Source: Bdellovibrionota bacterium
GTDB lineage: Bacteria > Bdellovibrionota > UBA1018 > CAUJDS01
DNA: 57,000 nt
Reading direction: 5' to 3'
NCBI GenBank assembly: GCA_963169695.1
Contig: CAUJDS010000011.1
Span: 1-57,000, forward strand
The position numbers and the translations under genes were made by a program. A model generated the notes under the pieces. The model was not told the origin of the DNA. It was given only the letters and a program-made list of their open reading frames with translations, and made no database searches. This document shows positions 33,739-42,671 of the stretch, piece after piece; position 1 is the stretch's first letter, and each line of letters opens with the position of its first letter.

Positions 33739-35253
33739 ATGCGTTTGAACACGCTTTTTGTGTATCTTTGCCTCATTTTGGCACTGGGTTGCGGTTCAAA
33801 CTCTTATTCAGAGTCAGCACTGCCTGCTGAATTACAACGCACCTCACCCACCGCACGAACTCAAATCCCCGAACCCAACCCTCCCCTTCCATCTGAAGGA
33901 ACGGTAGTGGCGGGGTTTGGTCAACGCGACATCACTCCCCCCATTGGAGTACCGCTCGCTGGATTTGGAGGGGGACCCCGAAGAAATGCCCCGTGGGACT
34001 TCTTCAACAAAAATCCCTACGCCTATTTTCTGGCTCCATCGGAAGGCATACTCGATCCCATTCGCAGCAAAGCTTTTTTTATTCAGAACAGCTTGGGTGA
34101 ACGCCTCCTCTTTGTCAGTCTGGACCTTGTCGCAGTCACGGCTGATATTCGAGAATCGCTGGTGCCCTGGGTTGAAAAATTGGGCGTGCCCGAACAGAAC
34201 TTCTTCCTCTCTGCTACTCATACGCATAGCGGTCCGGGCACACTGTCTCATCAGTTTGCGTGGGAGATCCTTACGAGTGATCGCTTTAAACTTAGCGTCT
34301 TCCAATGGGTCAAAGAACGCATCGAAGCCTCTATCTCAGACGCCCTCTACCAAACTTTTGAGGGCAATCTCTACCGTGTTTCCGCTGAAATGAAAGGCTT
34401 TCAGAAAAATCGAAATGACCGAGAAGGACACTACGACCCTCAAGCGAGACTCCTCATTTTTAAAGACCTTGATAACCACTTTCGGGGGGCCATGCTCGAT
34501 TTTGCGGTTCACGGAACTTTCTATGGCGCTAGCAACACCTCTTTTAGTGCCGATGTACCCGGCGCTCTTGAGCGAGAGCTCGAAACGCGATTTCAAAAAC
34601 TCAACTGCTTATCGGAAGGCTCGACGCAGCTCTCCGAACTCTGCAAACCCGAAAATCGGCCTACCGTACTATTTGTAAATGGCGCCGAAGGAGACGTAAG
34701 TCCCGATCATCAAGAAGACGTCGACATCACTTCGGGCGTCGTTGCTTCAACCTTGGCACCCATCGACCGTTATGCAAAACGCTTTGGCGATCAGATCGTT
34801 CCGGCGCTTTATCAAACGCAATTTGTGGTTCCTTATTTTAAGATCTACGAGAATCAAGTTCACCTCGGATCTCCCGCACTTCACTTCAGAGCTTGTGAGG
34901 GCCTTCAAGATTCGCTCTTTGGATTGGCAAGGAAAATGGGAGTGGATCTTTCTATTTGGCTGCCCTCAGAAGTCAAAATTCGGGCAATCGAGCTAGGCAA
35001 TCAACTGATGCTCGCTTGGCCAGGAGAACCCACCACTTCAGTAGGAGAACGACTTCGTGGATTTGCACAAACACTCACGGGACGAACTGACGTATGGGTC
35101 ATGGGATTGACGAATGACTACTTAGCTTATTTTACGATGCCTGAAGAATTTGAAGAGCCCAGCTACGAAGCCTGCAGCTCACTCTATGGCACACGAGGCA
35201 CTGGAGCTATCCTGAGATCGTACTACCAGATCCTTCGACCGTCTGAGAAGTGA
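33739..35253 (+). CDS. Neutral ceramidase-like lipoprotein
   Basis: 504 residues from the ATG at 33739, with GGGAGGGG 4 nt upstream; an earlier in-frame ATG at 33706 lacks this site. The signal peptide ends in a lipobox (ILALGC). Neutral/alkaline ceramidases split ceramide into sphingosine and fatty acid. Family motifs occur in order: DITPPIGVPLAGFGG, zinc-binding SATHTHSGPG, AVHG (second His), the nucleophile motif GDVSP (Ser321), zinc-ligand WPGEPTTSVGERL, and NDYLAYFTMPEEFEEPSYEA with the zinc-ligand tyrosine region. All key residues appear intact. It lies 35 bp after rodA, so it is probably in the elongasome transcript. Its last 47 bp overlap rlmN on the other strand. Confidence 0.9.
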   Translation: MRLNTLFVYLCLILALGCGSNSYSESALPAELQRTSPTARTQIPEPNPPLPSEGTVVAGFGQRDITPPIGVPLAGFGGGPRRNAPWDFFNKNPYAYFLAPSEGILDPIRSKAFFIQNSLGERLLFVSLDLVAVTADIRESLVPWVEKLGVPEQNFFLSATHTHSGPGTLSHQFAWEILTSDRFKLSVFQWVKERIEASISDALYQTFEGNLYRVSAEMKGFQKNRNDREGHYDPQARLLIFKDLDNHFRGAMLDFAVHGTFYGASNTSFSADVPGALERELETRFQKLNCLSEGSTQLSELCKPENRPTVLFVNGAEGDVSPDHQEDVDITSGVVASTLAPIDRYAKRFGDQIVPALYQTQFVVPYFKIYENQVHLGSPALHFRACEGLQDSLFGLARKMGVDLSIWLPSEVKIRAIELGNQLMLAWPGEPTTSVGERLRGFAQTLTGRTDVWVMGLTNDYLAYFTMPEEFEEPSYEACSSLYGTRGTGAILRSYYQILRPSEK

Positions 35254-36421
35254 GACTGGCAGCAGTTGGTGCTATGGCATCCTTCCAGTCGCGATGTCGC
35301 GTAGATCCCCTTGCGGTTCCAAATAAACTCCTCAGCTGGCCGCATGCCGCCAAAATATCTCGTCCACGCGAAATACGAACCGTTGCGGTCATGCCGGATG
35401 TAAGCAGGATGCGTTGAAAACTTCGGACCTGTAGGTCTTCGGGACGCTTAAACTCCGATCCTGGATGTTCATTGAAGGGAATCAAGTTCACTTTGCAGGA
35501 TCGATGTCGAAGTAATTTTACCAAACGATGCGCGTCCTCGAGGGAGTCATTGATACCGCGGAGTAGGACGTACTCGAATGTCACATATTTCGTATGGTTT
35601 TCGGAATAGTAGTCGCATGCCTTGAGAAGCTCATGGATCGGATACGATCGATTGACAGGCATGATCGACTCTCGTTGCTCATCAGTGGTAGCGTTGAGTG
35701 AAACCGCCAAACAAACAGGACTTTCTTTTGCCAATCGATAAATAGCAGGAACAAGTCCACTGGTGCTAACCGTAATCTTACGTCGCGAAAAACCCAAACC
35801 AAACTGATCTATAAGGATTTCACAGGCGTCAATGACAGCATCAATATTATGGAGTGGTTCTCCCATTCCCATAAAAACAATATTGGTAATCGGCGCGAGC
35901 CTTCGAAGCTCATGAATCTGGGCTACAATTTCTTGGATCTTGAGGTGACGATCAAAACCTTGCACCCCAGTAAGACAGAACTTGCATGCCATCGCACAAC
36001 CCACTTGGGAGGATATGCAGGCGGTCAAACGCTTCCAACGCTCTGAATCCATCCGCTCATCTTGCGGTAGTCCAGCAAAGCCCGATTTAGGAAAATTTTT
36101 CTTTGAATCCAAGGCAGCCGGGATCACAACACTCTCAACCGTCTTTGAGTCACCTAGATCCCATAGAAATTTATGTGTCCCATCCAAGGACTGATGCGAC
36201 TGTCTTTCCTTCAATCGCAGGATTTCGACATTTTCCTTAAGCCAAACTCGCAATTCTTTTGCGAGGTCCGTCATCTGGTCCCAGTCGGTGACATGACGTT
36301 GATAAACCCATTGAAAAAGCTGCTGGGCTCGGACCCGCGCTCGCACTTCTGGCCGCGGCCCGCCTAATGGAAGGAGGAGTGTTTCGAGCTTTTTTCGAGT
36401 GAGGCTTTGAAAAACGATCAT
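35207..36421 (-). CDS. rlmN: 23S rRNA (adenine2503-C2) / tRNA (A37-C2) methyltransferase RlmN
   Basis: 404 residues from the ATG at 36421. The frame extends 51 codons upstream, but that part overlaps the preceding gene and lacks similarity. RlmN is a radical-SAM enzyme that methylates C2 of A2503 in 23S rRNA. The cluster motif CxxxCxxC is Cys142, Cys146, Cys149 (GCAMACKFC). GMGEPLHN, SVSLNATTD and the C-terminal catalytic Cys in ILAACGQL are intact. The 100-135 region carries an extra loop. About 45 residues past the catalytic Cys form a Thr/Ser-rich tail, longer than in E. coli. It lies 14 bp after the unknown gene at 36436. Confidence 0.94.
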   Translation of the reverse strand: MIVFQSLTRKKLETLLLPLGGPRPEVRARVRAQQLFQWVYQRHVTDWDQMTDLAKELRVWLKENVEILRLKERQSHQSLDGTHKFLWDLGDSKTVESVVIPAALDSKKNFPKSGFAGLPQDERMDSERWKRLTACISSQVGCAMACKFCLTGVQGFDRHLKIQEIVAQIHELRRLAPITNIVFMGMGEPLHNIDAVIDACEILIDQFGLGFSRRKITVSTSGLVPAIYRLAKESPVCLAVSLNATTDEQRESIMPVNRSYPIHELLKACDYYSENHTKYVTFEYVLLRGINDSLEDAHRLVKLLRHRSCKVNLIPFNEHPGSEFKRPEDLQVRSFQRILLTSGMTATVRISRGRDILAACGQLRSLFGTARGSTRHRDWKDAIAPTAASLTSQTVEGSGSTISG

Positions 36422-36435
36422 AGGTAGAGGGGCGT

Positions 36436-37233
36436 TTATCGCATTTTTGACGAAAAGACTAGGGTAATCAACACCAGAAAAACGCGAAGTCCCAAACCAT
36501 GGGGTGCTAACCGAACACGGCGTCGAAGGTAAGCCCTCAGAACGCTCTTCCACGGATTGGACTCTCTCGACCAAGCATCCCAGTCCTCTTGATTCACAAA
36601 GATACCTTGAACACGCGTCATCTGCGCCTTGGAAAGATGATCCACAATGGCCTCGGGATCTCGCTGACGATCGCTATCCAAACCGCTGAGGTCCGGCTTA
36701 AAAAAACTTACGATCTGCTCGCCGCGAACGTCCAACAAAATCCCGCTCGAATGATGACCATCCACACGCAAATAGAGCGCATAGCTCGTGGGCAAGAATC
36801 GCTTCCACGAACTCTCCAACGCCTGCAATAAAAAATGTCGGTGAGTTCTTCCTCGTAGCCGTTCCCTGCAAAATTCACTGATCGCTTTTGGAGGAAGCCA
36901 CTTCCCTTGCGATCGAACGCGATCTGGAACAGCCTTCGTTTGAATCCAATGCTTCTGCTCGACGGTATGTCGTGATTGACAAGATTGAATCAACTGTTCC
37001 TTCAGCGCTTCAAGGCGGTAAATCAATACTTCTCGATAATGGGCTGCCTCTTCAATTTCCTGAAGTCCTTTGCCGATCCACGCCTGCGTATCCTCTGCTT
37101 CAGCATAGGCTTCGACAATTAGGCCACTCTTCTCAACTAAAAATAAAGCGGTCGAAAACCCCGGCGTCCCAGCAACACCCGTTCGTCTCTGGGGCTCAAA
37201 TAAATTCTGATAATGTTTATAATCAGCTTCCAT
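36436..37233 (-). CDS. Protein of unknown function with a C-terminal hydrophobic tail
   Basis: 265 residues. The N-terminal half is charged and helical, with GTPGFSTALFLVEKSGLIVEAY near residue 20 and a conserved-looking YALYLRVDGHHSSGILLDVRGE block (about 150-172). The end (GLGLRVFLVLITLVFSS) is one hydrophobic segment, compatible with a tail anchor. No signal peptide and no motif I can name. It overlaps the glycosidase-like gene upstream by 11 bp and is followed by rlmN after 14 bp, so it belongs to a three-gene unit. Function unknown. Confidence 0.65.
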   Translation of the reverse strand: MEADYKHYQNLFEPQRRTGVAGTPGFSTALFLVEKSGLIVEAYAEAEDTQAWIGKGLQEIEEAAHYREVLIYRLEALKEQLIQSCQSRHTVEQKHWIQTKAVPDRVRSQGKWLPPKAISEFCRERLRGRTHRHFLLQALESSWKRFLPTSYALYLRVDGHHSSGILLDVRGEQIVSFFKPDLSGLDSDRQRDPEAIVDHLSKAQMTRVQGIFVNQEDWDAWSRESNPWKSVLRAYLRRRVRLAPHGLGLRVFLVLITLVFSSKMR

Positions 37234-39127
37234 GCCTCGCCTCGCTCAAAGCAACCTGGAGTTGATCGTGTTTGTCGTCTGACAAGCCTTCCACGAATAA
37301 AGGAACGACCCCGCTGGGAGGCACTTCAATCTGAAATCGCTCTCCCCGGGTTGCCGTGCTAGCTGATTCCTCATTGGTCTTCAGAGAAAGAGCCAAATCA
37401 GACAGGTGCACCTCAACAGGAAAAAGCAACTCCGTCATGATCCTCGACGAAGATCCATTCAAAAGAAAAAGTGCCAAGCCTCTGCCTTCTCCCATTTTTT
37501 TATGGAACGCGATGACCTGAATCCGAGGGTCCGACACTCTACAAATCGATTGAATCTCTCCGAGCGCAAAAACAGATTCCAAAAAGAGTTGCCAATGCTC
37601 CAATTTTTTCTCAGCTGCCCATTCTTCTGGAAGATCATAAATTAAAAATTTCCCTTTTGGGAAGTCGAGAAGCTCGTAGGGCAATCCAATTTCGAGTCGA
37701 TAACTGCGTCTTGCCCTACGAATCAAATCATCTAGTACCTTCTTTGCTGAATCTGAATACAGGGCTCGTTTTGGAAAGCACACCGTTCGCCCCTCTCGAA
37801 GCCAGCCCAAAACATCCCTCAAAACGGCACGATCGACGGTACAAGACGGATCCAGAATCAACACCCTCGAAAGGGTGTCATGAATAAAAACTTCGGAATT
37901 GGCTGCAAACTGCGCAGTCCTTCCAGCACGCCGCGACACTTCCCTCCAATACTCGTTTCGAGACCAGAGGTGATTACCTAGGTAGAGAACCTTGCGCTCA
38001 GTATGATAGCGACGAGACTTCAAACTTCGCGAAAGGTGATCCACGCGCGATTTAAACGCCTGCGAGAATCCGGCCCATTCACTATGATCGATCAAAACTC
38101 CGCCACCCTGGATGCCACTTTGCAATAGCGACTTTAGAAATAAATACTGTTTCTCGGCATCCGAAAGACGTCGAAAGCCTCCAGTCGCAGTCCAATAGAT
38201 ATAAGGGGGATACTCCGTTGCGCTAGATCCGCTATATCCTGCCAAATACGAATCCAAAAGGCTACCAAGCCTGTGCGCATCAGCAAATCCACCAGCCAAA
38301 CCTTGCAAAACAGTGGAGATTTGTATGGATGGATCGGCCTCGGGTGAATAAAGTTCTACTGGGACAACCCGCAATTTAGACGGATTTCGATCCAAGGTTT
38401 GCATCACTCGGACTCGAAACTGCGACTCACTTATTTGAGAAAACTGTTCGCGATTGCGACGATCAAAACGGCTCGACTTCCAATATTGAATACGTTGAAC
38501 CGACTCGGATTGGGAGAGGTGTCCGGTAAATTCTGACTGCTGAAAATGTTCTTCAATCCATTTTCGAAAATGAAGGACAGAGGCGTCCGAAGCATCAAAA
38601 CAAGCACCGCCAAAAGGATCCGTCACATTCTCGCCCAATGCTCGATAGTACTTCCAAAAGCTCGAAGTCGTCAGCACTTCCAATTTTGCTAGCGTCTTAG
38701 GATGCGTTCGACCTAAGTCCGAAAGGAAAACATGAAATCGCCCCAAATATCCCAATAATTTTTTCCGAACTTCAACGGATTGAAGGGATGGCAAAAGAAA
38801 GGGAGCGGGCCCAGTAAAATTGGCAATGGATTGTCCGTGTTGGTCTTTTGCTAAATTGCTTGCGCCCGAAAAAAGATCCTTAGGGATTCCAGAAAAGCGC
38901 TCATGCACACCCAATTCGGGAGTTGGAATCAAGGTCAACGTAATGGACGCCTCAGTGCAAACATGAATCCATTTAGATAATCCGTGAGAGATATCAGACT
39001 CAAACGCTTGCCACGGAACGAAACTCGCAACCGAACGGATGCCTTCTTGAACCAATTCGTTCACAGTCGAACGAAGGTCGCACGGGTGAATTTCCCAATA
39101 ATTGACAAGGACATAGACCGGCATCAT
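37223..39127 (-). CDS. Glycoside hydrolase-like TIM-barrel protein
   Basis: 634 residues from the ATG at 39127 (double ATG) with GGGGGAGAAGG upstream; the frame begins 13 codons earlier without such a site. The start (PVYVLVNYWEIHPCDL, EGIRSVASFVPWQAFE, LTLIPTPELG) and the middle (SLLDSYLAGYSGSSATEYPPYIYW, QGGGVLIDHSEWAGF) look like a GH35/GH42-type beta-galactosidase barrel followed by a trimerisation-like domain (RKVLYLGNH, VLILDPSCTV) and a C-terminal beta-sandwich. Acidic candidates lie in TPELG and TEYP, but the catalytic pair cannot be fixed by eye. No signal peptide, so cytoplasmic if real. Upstream of the unknown gene, with which it overlaps by 11 bp. Confidence 0.6.
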   Translation of the reverse strand: MMPVYVLVNYWEIHPCDLRSTVNELVQEGIRSVASFVPWQAFESDISHGLSKWIHVCTEASITLTLIPTPELGVHERFSGIPKDLFSGASNLAKDQHGQSIANFTGPAPFLLPSLQSVEVRKKLLGYLGRFHVFLSDLGRTHPKTLAKLEVLTTSSFWKYYRALGENVTDPFGGACFDASDASVLHFRKWIEEHFQQSEFTGHLSQSESVQRIQYWKSSRFDRRNREQFSQISESQFRVRVMQTLDRNPSKLRVVPVELYSPEADPSIQISTVLQGLAGGFADAHRLGSLLDSYLAGYSGSSATEYPPYIYWTATGGFRRLSDAEKQYLFLKSLLQSGIQGGGVLIDHSEWAGFSQAFKSRVDHLSRSLKSRRYHTERKVLYLGNHLWSRNEYWREVSRRAGRTAQFAANSEVFIHDTLSRVLILDPSCTVDRAVLRDVLGWLREGRTVCFPKRALYSDSAKKVLDDLIRRARRSYRLEIGLPYELLDFPKGKFLIYDLPEEWAAEKKLEHWQLFLESVFALGEIQSICRVSDPRIQVIAFHKKMGEGRGLALFLLNGSSSRIMTELLFPVEVHLSDLALSLKTNEESASTATRGERFQIEVPPSGVVPLFVEGLSDDKHDQLQVALSEARHGS

Positions 39128-39254
39128 CCGCCCTTCTCCCCCAAATTCCACCTTCGAGTATGGCATAGGTTTTTGTAAGAGTCACTCACTCGGGTTTTCA
39201 AATGCTCGACGCGCCACGCAACCCTTCTTGGAAGTATTGTGTTAAGAAGTTTCT

Positions 39255-40394
39255 ATGGACTTTTCGGAAAACGATCTTCAAAAAGACCTTCGCGCGTTAA
39301 CTCGCAAGTTTTGCACTCAAACCCTACAGCCCCACCTCGAGGAAGACGAGCGACAAGAACGCTTTCGTCCCGAGTGGATCGCGGAGCTCGGCAAGTTGGG
39401 CTTGACTGGCCTGACGACACCCGAAGACCTGGGGGGCGCGGGAGTTGGTATGAGTGAGGCCATCCTGGTGATTGAAGAATTGGCGAGAGCAAGCCTTACC
39501 TATGCGATTAGCGTTTCGGTCACAGGACTCCCTCAAGCCATCCTCAATGAATTCGGCACCCCTGAGCAAAAGCGACGCTACATCCCTGCGCTTGCACAGG
39601 GCAATGCGATTGGAGCCTTTGGATTGTCCGAGCCGGAATCTGGATCGGATGCAGGATCTTTGAGAACGACGGCAAAAAAGTCGGGAGGCAAGTACCTCCT
39701 TTCCGGAACGAAGTTCTGGATCACCCAGGCGGATGTGGCCGAAGTTTTTTTGGTGATGGCGCGGACCGGGGACCCTGGAGCCGGAGGAGTAACCGCCTTC
39801 ATTTTAGAAAAAGGCATGAAGGGACTTCGACCAGGAAAAAGAGAAAAGAAGATGGGCATGAATGCCTCCCACACGATGGAATTGATATTGGATCAAGTGG
39901 AGGTACCCGAGACTCATCGAATCGGCAAAGAGGGAGAGGGCTTCAAAGTAGCAATGTCTGCGTTGAACTCGGGCCGCATCAATATTGGTGCATGCGCTAT
40001 AGGAATTGCGAAAGGCGCGCTCGAAGTTGCACTCCATCACGCCAAAGGCAGGAAACAGTTTGGACAATCGATCGGCGCCTTTCAAGGAATCTCTTTTCTC
40101 CTTGCGGACATGGCCACTACCATCGACGCGGCAGAACTCTTAGTGCACCGAGCAGCGTGGCTCAAAGATCAAAATCGGGATTTTTCAAAAGAAGCTTCCA
40201 TGGCAAAATACTATGCCAGTGATGTCGCAATGGAGGTCACTACCCAAGCTGTTCAGATTCTTGGCGGGTCGGGGTACACCACAGAATTTCCGGTTGAGAG
40301 ATACATGAGAGAGGCCAAAGTTTTACAAATTGTAGAAGGCACCAACCAAATTCAACGGTGGATTGTTGGAAAAAACCTCATGAAGGATTCCTAA
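39255..40394 (+). CDS. Acyl-CoA dehydrogenase
   Basis: 379 residues. FAD-dependent enzyme making the trans-2,3 double bond in acyl-CoA during beta-oxidation or amino acid breakdown. The GAFGLSEPESGSDAGSL flavin motif, WITQADVAEVFLVMART, GRINIGACAIGIAKGALEVA, the RKQFGQSIGAFQGI loop and the catalytic Glu361 in IVEGTNQIQRW are all present. The length is normal for a short-chain type. No other fatty-acid gene adjoins it. The stop is directly followed by the pgi start, without a gap. Confidence 0.94.
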   Translation: MDFSENDLQKDLRALTRKFCTQTLQPHLEEDERQERFRPEWIAELGKLGLTGLTTPEDLGGAGVGMSEAILVIEELARASLTYAISVSVTGLPQAILNEFGTPEQKRRYIPALAQGNAIGAFGLSEPESGSDAGSLRTTAKKSGGKYLLSGTKFWITQADVAEVFLVMARTGDPGAGGVTAFILEKGMKGLRPGKREKKMGMNASHTMELILDQVEVPETHRIGKEGEGFKVAMSALNSGRINIGACAIGIAKGALEVALHHAKGRKQFGQSIGAFQGISFLLADMATTIDAAELLVHRAAWLKDQNRDFSKEASMAKYYASDVAMEVTTQAVQILGGSGYTTEFPVERYMREAKVLQIVEGTNQIQRWIVGKNLMKDS

Positions 40395-41702
40395 ATGACT
40401 TCTCTGCGAACCTCAATCGGTACGAGTGGACTCTCCCTCGATGTGTCTCAACTGAACCTGACCAACGAACCTTCCGCTTTCGATGTGACGAATGCTTGGA
40501 AGCGACTAAAGGAGCGTTTCCATTCGGGTGAGAGCTTGTTTTACGATGCAGTGACGAGGCCTGAACTTTCTCAATGCAAAGCCTCCCAGGACCTTGCCCA
40601 GCGTTTTCTCGAATCCGGAGAATATACGGACTGCCTATTTATCGGAATTGGCGGAAGTTCTTTGGGACCGAAGAGTTTGCTTCAAGGACTGGCCCACTTA
40701 GGTAACAACTCCATTCGGTTTCATTTCCTAGAAAATCCTGATGCACTGGAGTGGACCCGACTCAAGGACAGCCTTCGACCTGAGTCCACCCTTGTTTGCG
40801 CGGTTACGAAATCTGGAAAGACTTTCGAAACTCTAAGCCTCTTGCTACTGGCGCTCGCATGGATCGAAAAGAAGCGATGGAAGTCCCACGCGGTTTTTAT
40901 TACGGATCCTGACGAGGGAGAGTTGCGTGAATTGGCGACACAAGAAGGCATAGCTTCGCTCCCGATTCATCCTGCCATTGGGGGGCGCTATAGCGTCTTT
41001 TCATCGGTTGGACTGTTTCCACTTGCTCTCGCCGGACTCAATGCCAATCAGTTTCTTGCCGGTGCTGCCTCGGTACGGTCCTATTTCGAAACCCAGGAAC
41101 CAGCCCGTAACCCCTTTTTTCAGCTAGGCAGTGCGCTGATTCAGCATGCGAAGACTCGCCCCATTCATGTCTGCATGCCTTATTCCGATTCACTGAAAGA
41201 ACTCGCTTTCTGGTGGGTGCAGCTATGGGCTGAGAGCTTAGGGAAGGACCGCAAGGGATTTACTCCGGTTGGAGCCTGCGGACCTGTGGATCAACACAGC
41301 ATCTTGCAGCTCCTACGAGATGGCCCCGACGACAAAGTCATTTTTTTTATTCAAAATGAACTCAAAGAAGATCCCGTACAAATCCCTTCCCTCCAGGAGA
41401 TTCAAAAGGGACCGTTCGAAACCCTGCGATTGCTCTCAGGTCACAGCCTGCACGAGCTTGTAAACCTAGAATACAATGCGACGTGTCGGGTTATGACATC
41501 TCAGCGCAGACCGCATTTTACGATTCACTTGGATTCTTTGGACGAAAAGGCATTGGGAAGCCTTACCTTCGCCCTAGCGACTCTCACAGCGTTCACAGGG
41601 GTTCTGTGGAACCTCAACCCATTTGACCAACCTGGCGTGGAGGAAGGAAAAATCTATGTTCGTGAAGCCTTGGAAGTTGACCCCCCTGCACGAACACTCT
41701 AA
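40395..41702 (+). CDS. pgi: Glucose-6-phosphate isomerase
   Basis: 435 residues. Interconverts glucose 6-phosphate and fructose 6-phosphate. The signatures IGIGGSSLGPKSLLQGL, VTKSGKTFETL, IGGRYSVFSSVGLFPLAL, GPVDQHSILQLLRDGPDDK and the C-terminal YVREALEVDP are visible. It is shorter than E. coli Pgi (549) and matches the compact bacterial/SIS-type form. It starts at the base after the acyl-CoA dehydrogenase stop and is followed 11 bp on by the FHA-GGDEF gene. Confidence 0.93.
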   Translation: MTSLRTSIGTSGLSLDVSQLNLTNEPSAFDVTNAWKRLKERFHSGESLFYDAVTRPELSQCKASQDLAQRFLESGEYTDCLFIGIGGSSLGPKSLLQGLAHLGNNSIRFHFLENPDALEWTRLKDSLRPESTLVCAVTKSGKTFETLSLLLLALAWIEKKRWKSHAVFITDPDEGELRELATQEGIASLPIHPAIGGRYSVFSSVGLFPLALAGLNANQFLAGAASVRSYFETQEPARNPFFQLGSALIQHAKTRPIHVCMPYSDSLKELAFWWVQLWAESLGKDRKGFTPVGACGPVDQHSILQLLRDGPDDKVIFFIQNELKEDPVQIPSLQEIQKGPFETLRLLSGHSLHELVNLEYNATCRVMTSQRRPHFTIHLDSLDEKALGSLTFALATLTAFTGVLWNLNPFDQPGVEEGKIYVREALEVDPPARTL

Positions 41703-41713
41703 ATTTATAGGAG

Positions 41714-42646
41714 ATGGGCAGCGATTCTTCCAATGACGCCGACAATTCCGAAAAGACCGAGGTCTTGACCGGAGACCTTGAGACGCTGAACCGAGATTTC
41801 CAAAAAGCCAAAGAACAAGACCCATGCTTCATCATTATTCGGGGCCACCCTCAGGGGCAGCGCTTTTCACTTTCAAAACCCGAAATGTTCATAGGACGTG
41901 ATCCTTCGGTTGAGATCTGCCTTTCGGATTCTGGTGTATCTCGAAAGCACGCTCGGGTTTTCAGAAAGGCGGCCCTCGTTTATATTGAGGATTTAGGCTC
42001 CTCCAATGGCACCGTTATCAACGGCCGACGCATTGCGGCCAACGATCCCTACCGATTGGCAAAAGAGGATATGGTCCGCATGGGCAATTGGATTCTCAAA
42101 TTCCTTCCAGCAGGAGAGCTTGAGATTTTGGTGTATGGCAACCTGGGCGACGCCGCTCATATGGATCCACTCACACATACCTACAATAAACGGTACCTCA
42201 ATGAGGCATTGGAAGCTGAGTTCAAGCGCGCCAAGACGCTGCATAACGACTTCTCTGTCGTCTTTATTGACCTCGATTTTTTTAAGAAAATAAATGACAC
42301 ATACGGACATAGCGCCGGCGACTATGTACTCAAAGAATTTGCACAATTGGTGACGAAGAACTTTGTCCGCCCACGTGATGTCTTTGCTCGCTATGGCGGC
42401 GAAGAATTTGTTTTATTACTCACCAATACTAACGCAAAAGGCGCTGAAGCTATCGCGGAACAAATTCGACTCTCCATCGAGAAAACGCCGTTTGTTTTTG
42501 AAGGCACTACCCTAAGAGTCACCGCAAGTTTTGGTGTTGCTGAGGTGGACACCACCATGGAAAGTTCGCAAACGCTTATCAAAGCGGCAGATCAGGCATT
42601 GTATGAGTCCAAGAACCAAGGGCGCAATCGAGTGTCGATCGCTTGA
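41714..42646 (+). CDS. dgcB: FHA-GGDEF diguanylate cyclase, DgcB-like
   Basis: 310 residues. An FHA domain (about 40-125; FIGRDPSVEI, SDSGVSRKHARVF, DLGSSNGTVINGRRI) is followed by a GGDEF domain (about 150-310). The active site is GGEEF (228-232) and the product-inhibition I-site RPRD lies five residues before it, so c-di-GMP synthesis and feedback should both work. The N-terminal tail (1-35) is acidic and carries Thr in EKTEVLTGDLETL, a plausible phospho-Thr ligand for the FHA domain. The layout matches DgcB of Bdellovibrio bacteriovorus, which controls predatory invasion; the orthology is inferred. GGAG touches the ATG directly, which is unusually close. Convergent with the Agl-Glt-like operon. 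Confidence 0.85.
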   Translation: MGSDSSNDADNSEKTEVLTGDLETLNRDFQKAKEQDPCFIIIRGHPQGQRFSLSKPEMFIGRDPSVEICLSDSGVSRKHARVFRKAALVYIEDLGSSNGTVINGRRIAANDPYRLAKEDMVRMGNWILKFLPAGELEILVYGNLGDAAHMDPLTHTYNKRYLNEALEAEFKRAKTLHNDFSVVFIDLDFFKKINDTYGHSAGDYVLKEFAQLVTKNFVRPRDVFARYGGEEFVLLLTNTNAKGAEAIAEQIRLSIEKTPFVFEGTTLRVTASFGVAEVDTTMESSQTLIKAADQALYESKNQGRNRVSIA

Positions 42647-42653
42647 TGGTTGG

Positions 42654-42671
42654 AGCTTCTAACAGGAAGCT
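42654..42671. terminator. Weak bidirectional hairpin between convergent genes
   Basis: AGCTTC and GAAGCT form a 6-bp stem around a 6-nt loop in the 23-bp gap between the FHA-GGDEF gene and the Agl-Glt-like operon. T content downstream is moderate on the plus strand (ATTCTCTCATTCC). Confidence 0.3.

Noticed and set aside
36422-36574. 51-codon N-terminal extension of rlmN
   Set aside because: It overlaps the end of the preceding gene on the same strand and lacks similarity; the ATG at 36421 matches the usual RlmN start.
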